This document shows positions 37,933 to 38,619 of a stretch of 38,619 nucleotides of DNA, one piece after another (position 1 is the first letter of the stretch; each line of letters begins with the position of its first letter). The stretch is from an uncultured beta proteobacterium (GTDB lineage Bacteria; Pseudomonadota; Gammaproteobacteria; Burkholderiales; Burkholderiaceae_C), in the NCBI GenBank assembly GCA_903948045.1, contig CAJAXU010000483.1, forward strand, positions 1 to 38,619, read 5' to 3'. A model generated the notes under the pieces. It was not told where the DNA came from, did no database searches, and worked only from the letters and a program-made list of their open reading frames with translations. Made by a program: the position numbers and the translations under genes.

Positions 37933-38424
37933 ATGAGCAATTCAGATGCCATTTTGGCCCTTTACGACAAAATTTGTGACCCGCGGGACCTGCCAGCGCG
38001 ACTGGCGCGCTTGCCACGGCCACTGGTGTTCACCAACGGCGTCTTTGATGTGTTGCACCGGGGCCATGTGCAGTACCTGGTGCAGGCCCGGGCGCTGGGC
38101 GCCAGCCTGCTGGTTGCACTCAACACCGACGCCTCGGCGCGCCGGTTGGGTAAGGGGCCAGACCGGCCGCTCAATCCGGAGGATGATCGCGCCGTGGTGA
38201 TGGCGGCGCTGGCCTCGACCAGCCTGGTCACCTGGTTTGACGAGGACACGCCGCTGCAGCTGATCACCCAGGTGCGGCCCGACATCCTGGTCAAGGGCGG
38301 CGACTACGACATGCAGACCCTGGCCGAGACCCGCGTGGTTGAATCCTATGGTGGCCGCGCCCTGGCCCTGCCTTTTGTCAGCGGCTATTCCACCACGGCT
38401 CTGGTGCGAAAAATCCGCCAATAA
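37933..38424 (+). CDS. rfaE2: D-glycero-beta-D-manno-heptose 1-phosphate adenylyltransferase
   Basis: LVFTNGVFDVLHRGHVQYLVQARALGASLLVALNTDASARRLGKGPDRPLN, DILVKGGDYD, VSGYSTTALVRKI. Confidence 0.95.
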   Translation: MSNSDAILALYDKICDPRDLPARLARLPRPLVFTNGVFDVLHRGHVQYLVQARALGASLLVALNTDASARRLGKGPDRPLNPEDDRAVVMAALASTSLVTWFDEDTPLQLITQVRPDILVKGGDYDMQTLAETRVVESYGGRALALPFVSGYSTTALVRKIRQ

Positions 38425-38434
38425 AGCATGGCGA

Positions 38435-38619
38435 TCAAGGTCTGGCCGGTGCGGATGGGGTAGGAGCGGGCGCGCGCCGCAGCCAGCGGGTCAGGCGCCC
38501 CAGCAGGTGCTCCAAGTCGTCGATGTAGGTGAACACCGCCGGCACCACCAGCAGGCTCAGCAGCGTGGAGGTGATCAGGCCGCCGATCACGGCAATCGCC
38601 ATCGGTGAGCGAAAACTCG
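38435..38619 (-). CDS. RND efflux permease, C-terminal fragment (truncated by window edge)
   Basis: Direct reverse-strand translation: ..[50 protein letters not shown], the conserved last TM of AcrB/HAE-type permeases. Confidence 0.88.
   Translation of the reverse strand, partial: SFRSPMAIAVIGGLITSTLLSLLVVPAVFTYIDDLEHLLGRLTRWLRRAPAPTPSAPARP

Overview
This 38.6 kb window looks like the chromosome of a GC-rich betaproteobacterium, probably Comamonadaceae/Burkholderiales (inferred from gene content only). I found no rRNA, tRNA, CRISPR array or intact transposase. (1) 1-6.1 kb: a signalling/type IV pilus locus with a PP2C phosphatase (5'-truncated by the window), a degraded FHA remnant, a class-II cAMP-phosphodiesterase-like MBL hydrolase, a GAF-MshEN-GspE/PilB-like ATPase, a type IV pilin with a sigma-54 promoter, and a PglL/TfpO-like oligosaccharyltransferase. 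(2) 6.14-19.36 kb: a catabolic block that looks inserted between pglL and a convergent class III adenylate cyclase. It holds a BetC-like sulfatase, orphan Bug-type binding protein, NIPSNAP protein, SDR, ALDH, two acyl-CoA dehydrogenases, an ADP-forming acyl-CoA ligase, an enoyl-CoA hydratase, an IclR regulator and an SMP-30 protein. A 14-bp direct repeat lies at each edge, and a truncated enoyl-CoA hydratase tail sits at the right edge. (3) 19.36-28.1 kb: mostly housekeeping genes (adenylate cyclase, moaC, M48 peptidase, holin-like protein, TerC with a yybP-ykoY-type Mn riboswitch, DUF3717/DUF1289, yaeQ, purB, GST). (4) 28.1-35.1 kb: a tightly coupled minus-strand operon (FAD oxidoreductase, DUF1365, CFA synthase-like, chalcone-isomerase-like, MFS, DUF3833, SDR, NTF2-like). 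(5) 35.2-38.6 kb: two tandem HD-GYP-like proteins that lack the catalytic residues, rfaE2/hldC, and the C-terminus of an RND permease. Best candidates for something undescribed are the sulfatase-led catabolic island, the cAMP/phospho-signalling pilus locus it appears to have split, and the tandem pseudo-HD-GYP pair. All calls come from reading translations; no database search was run.
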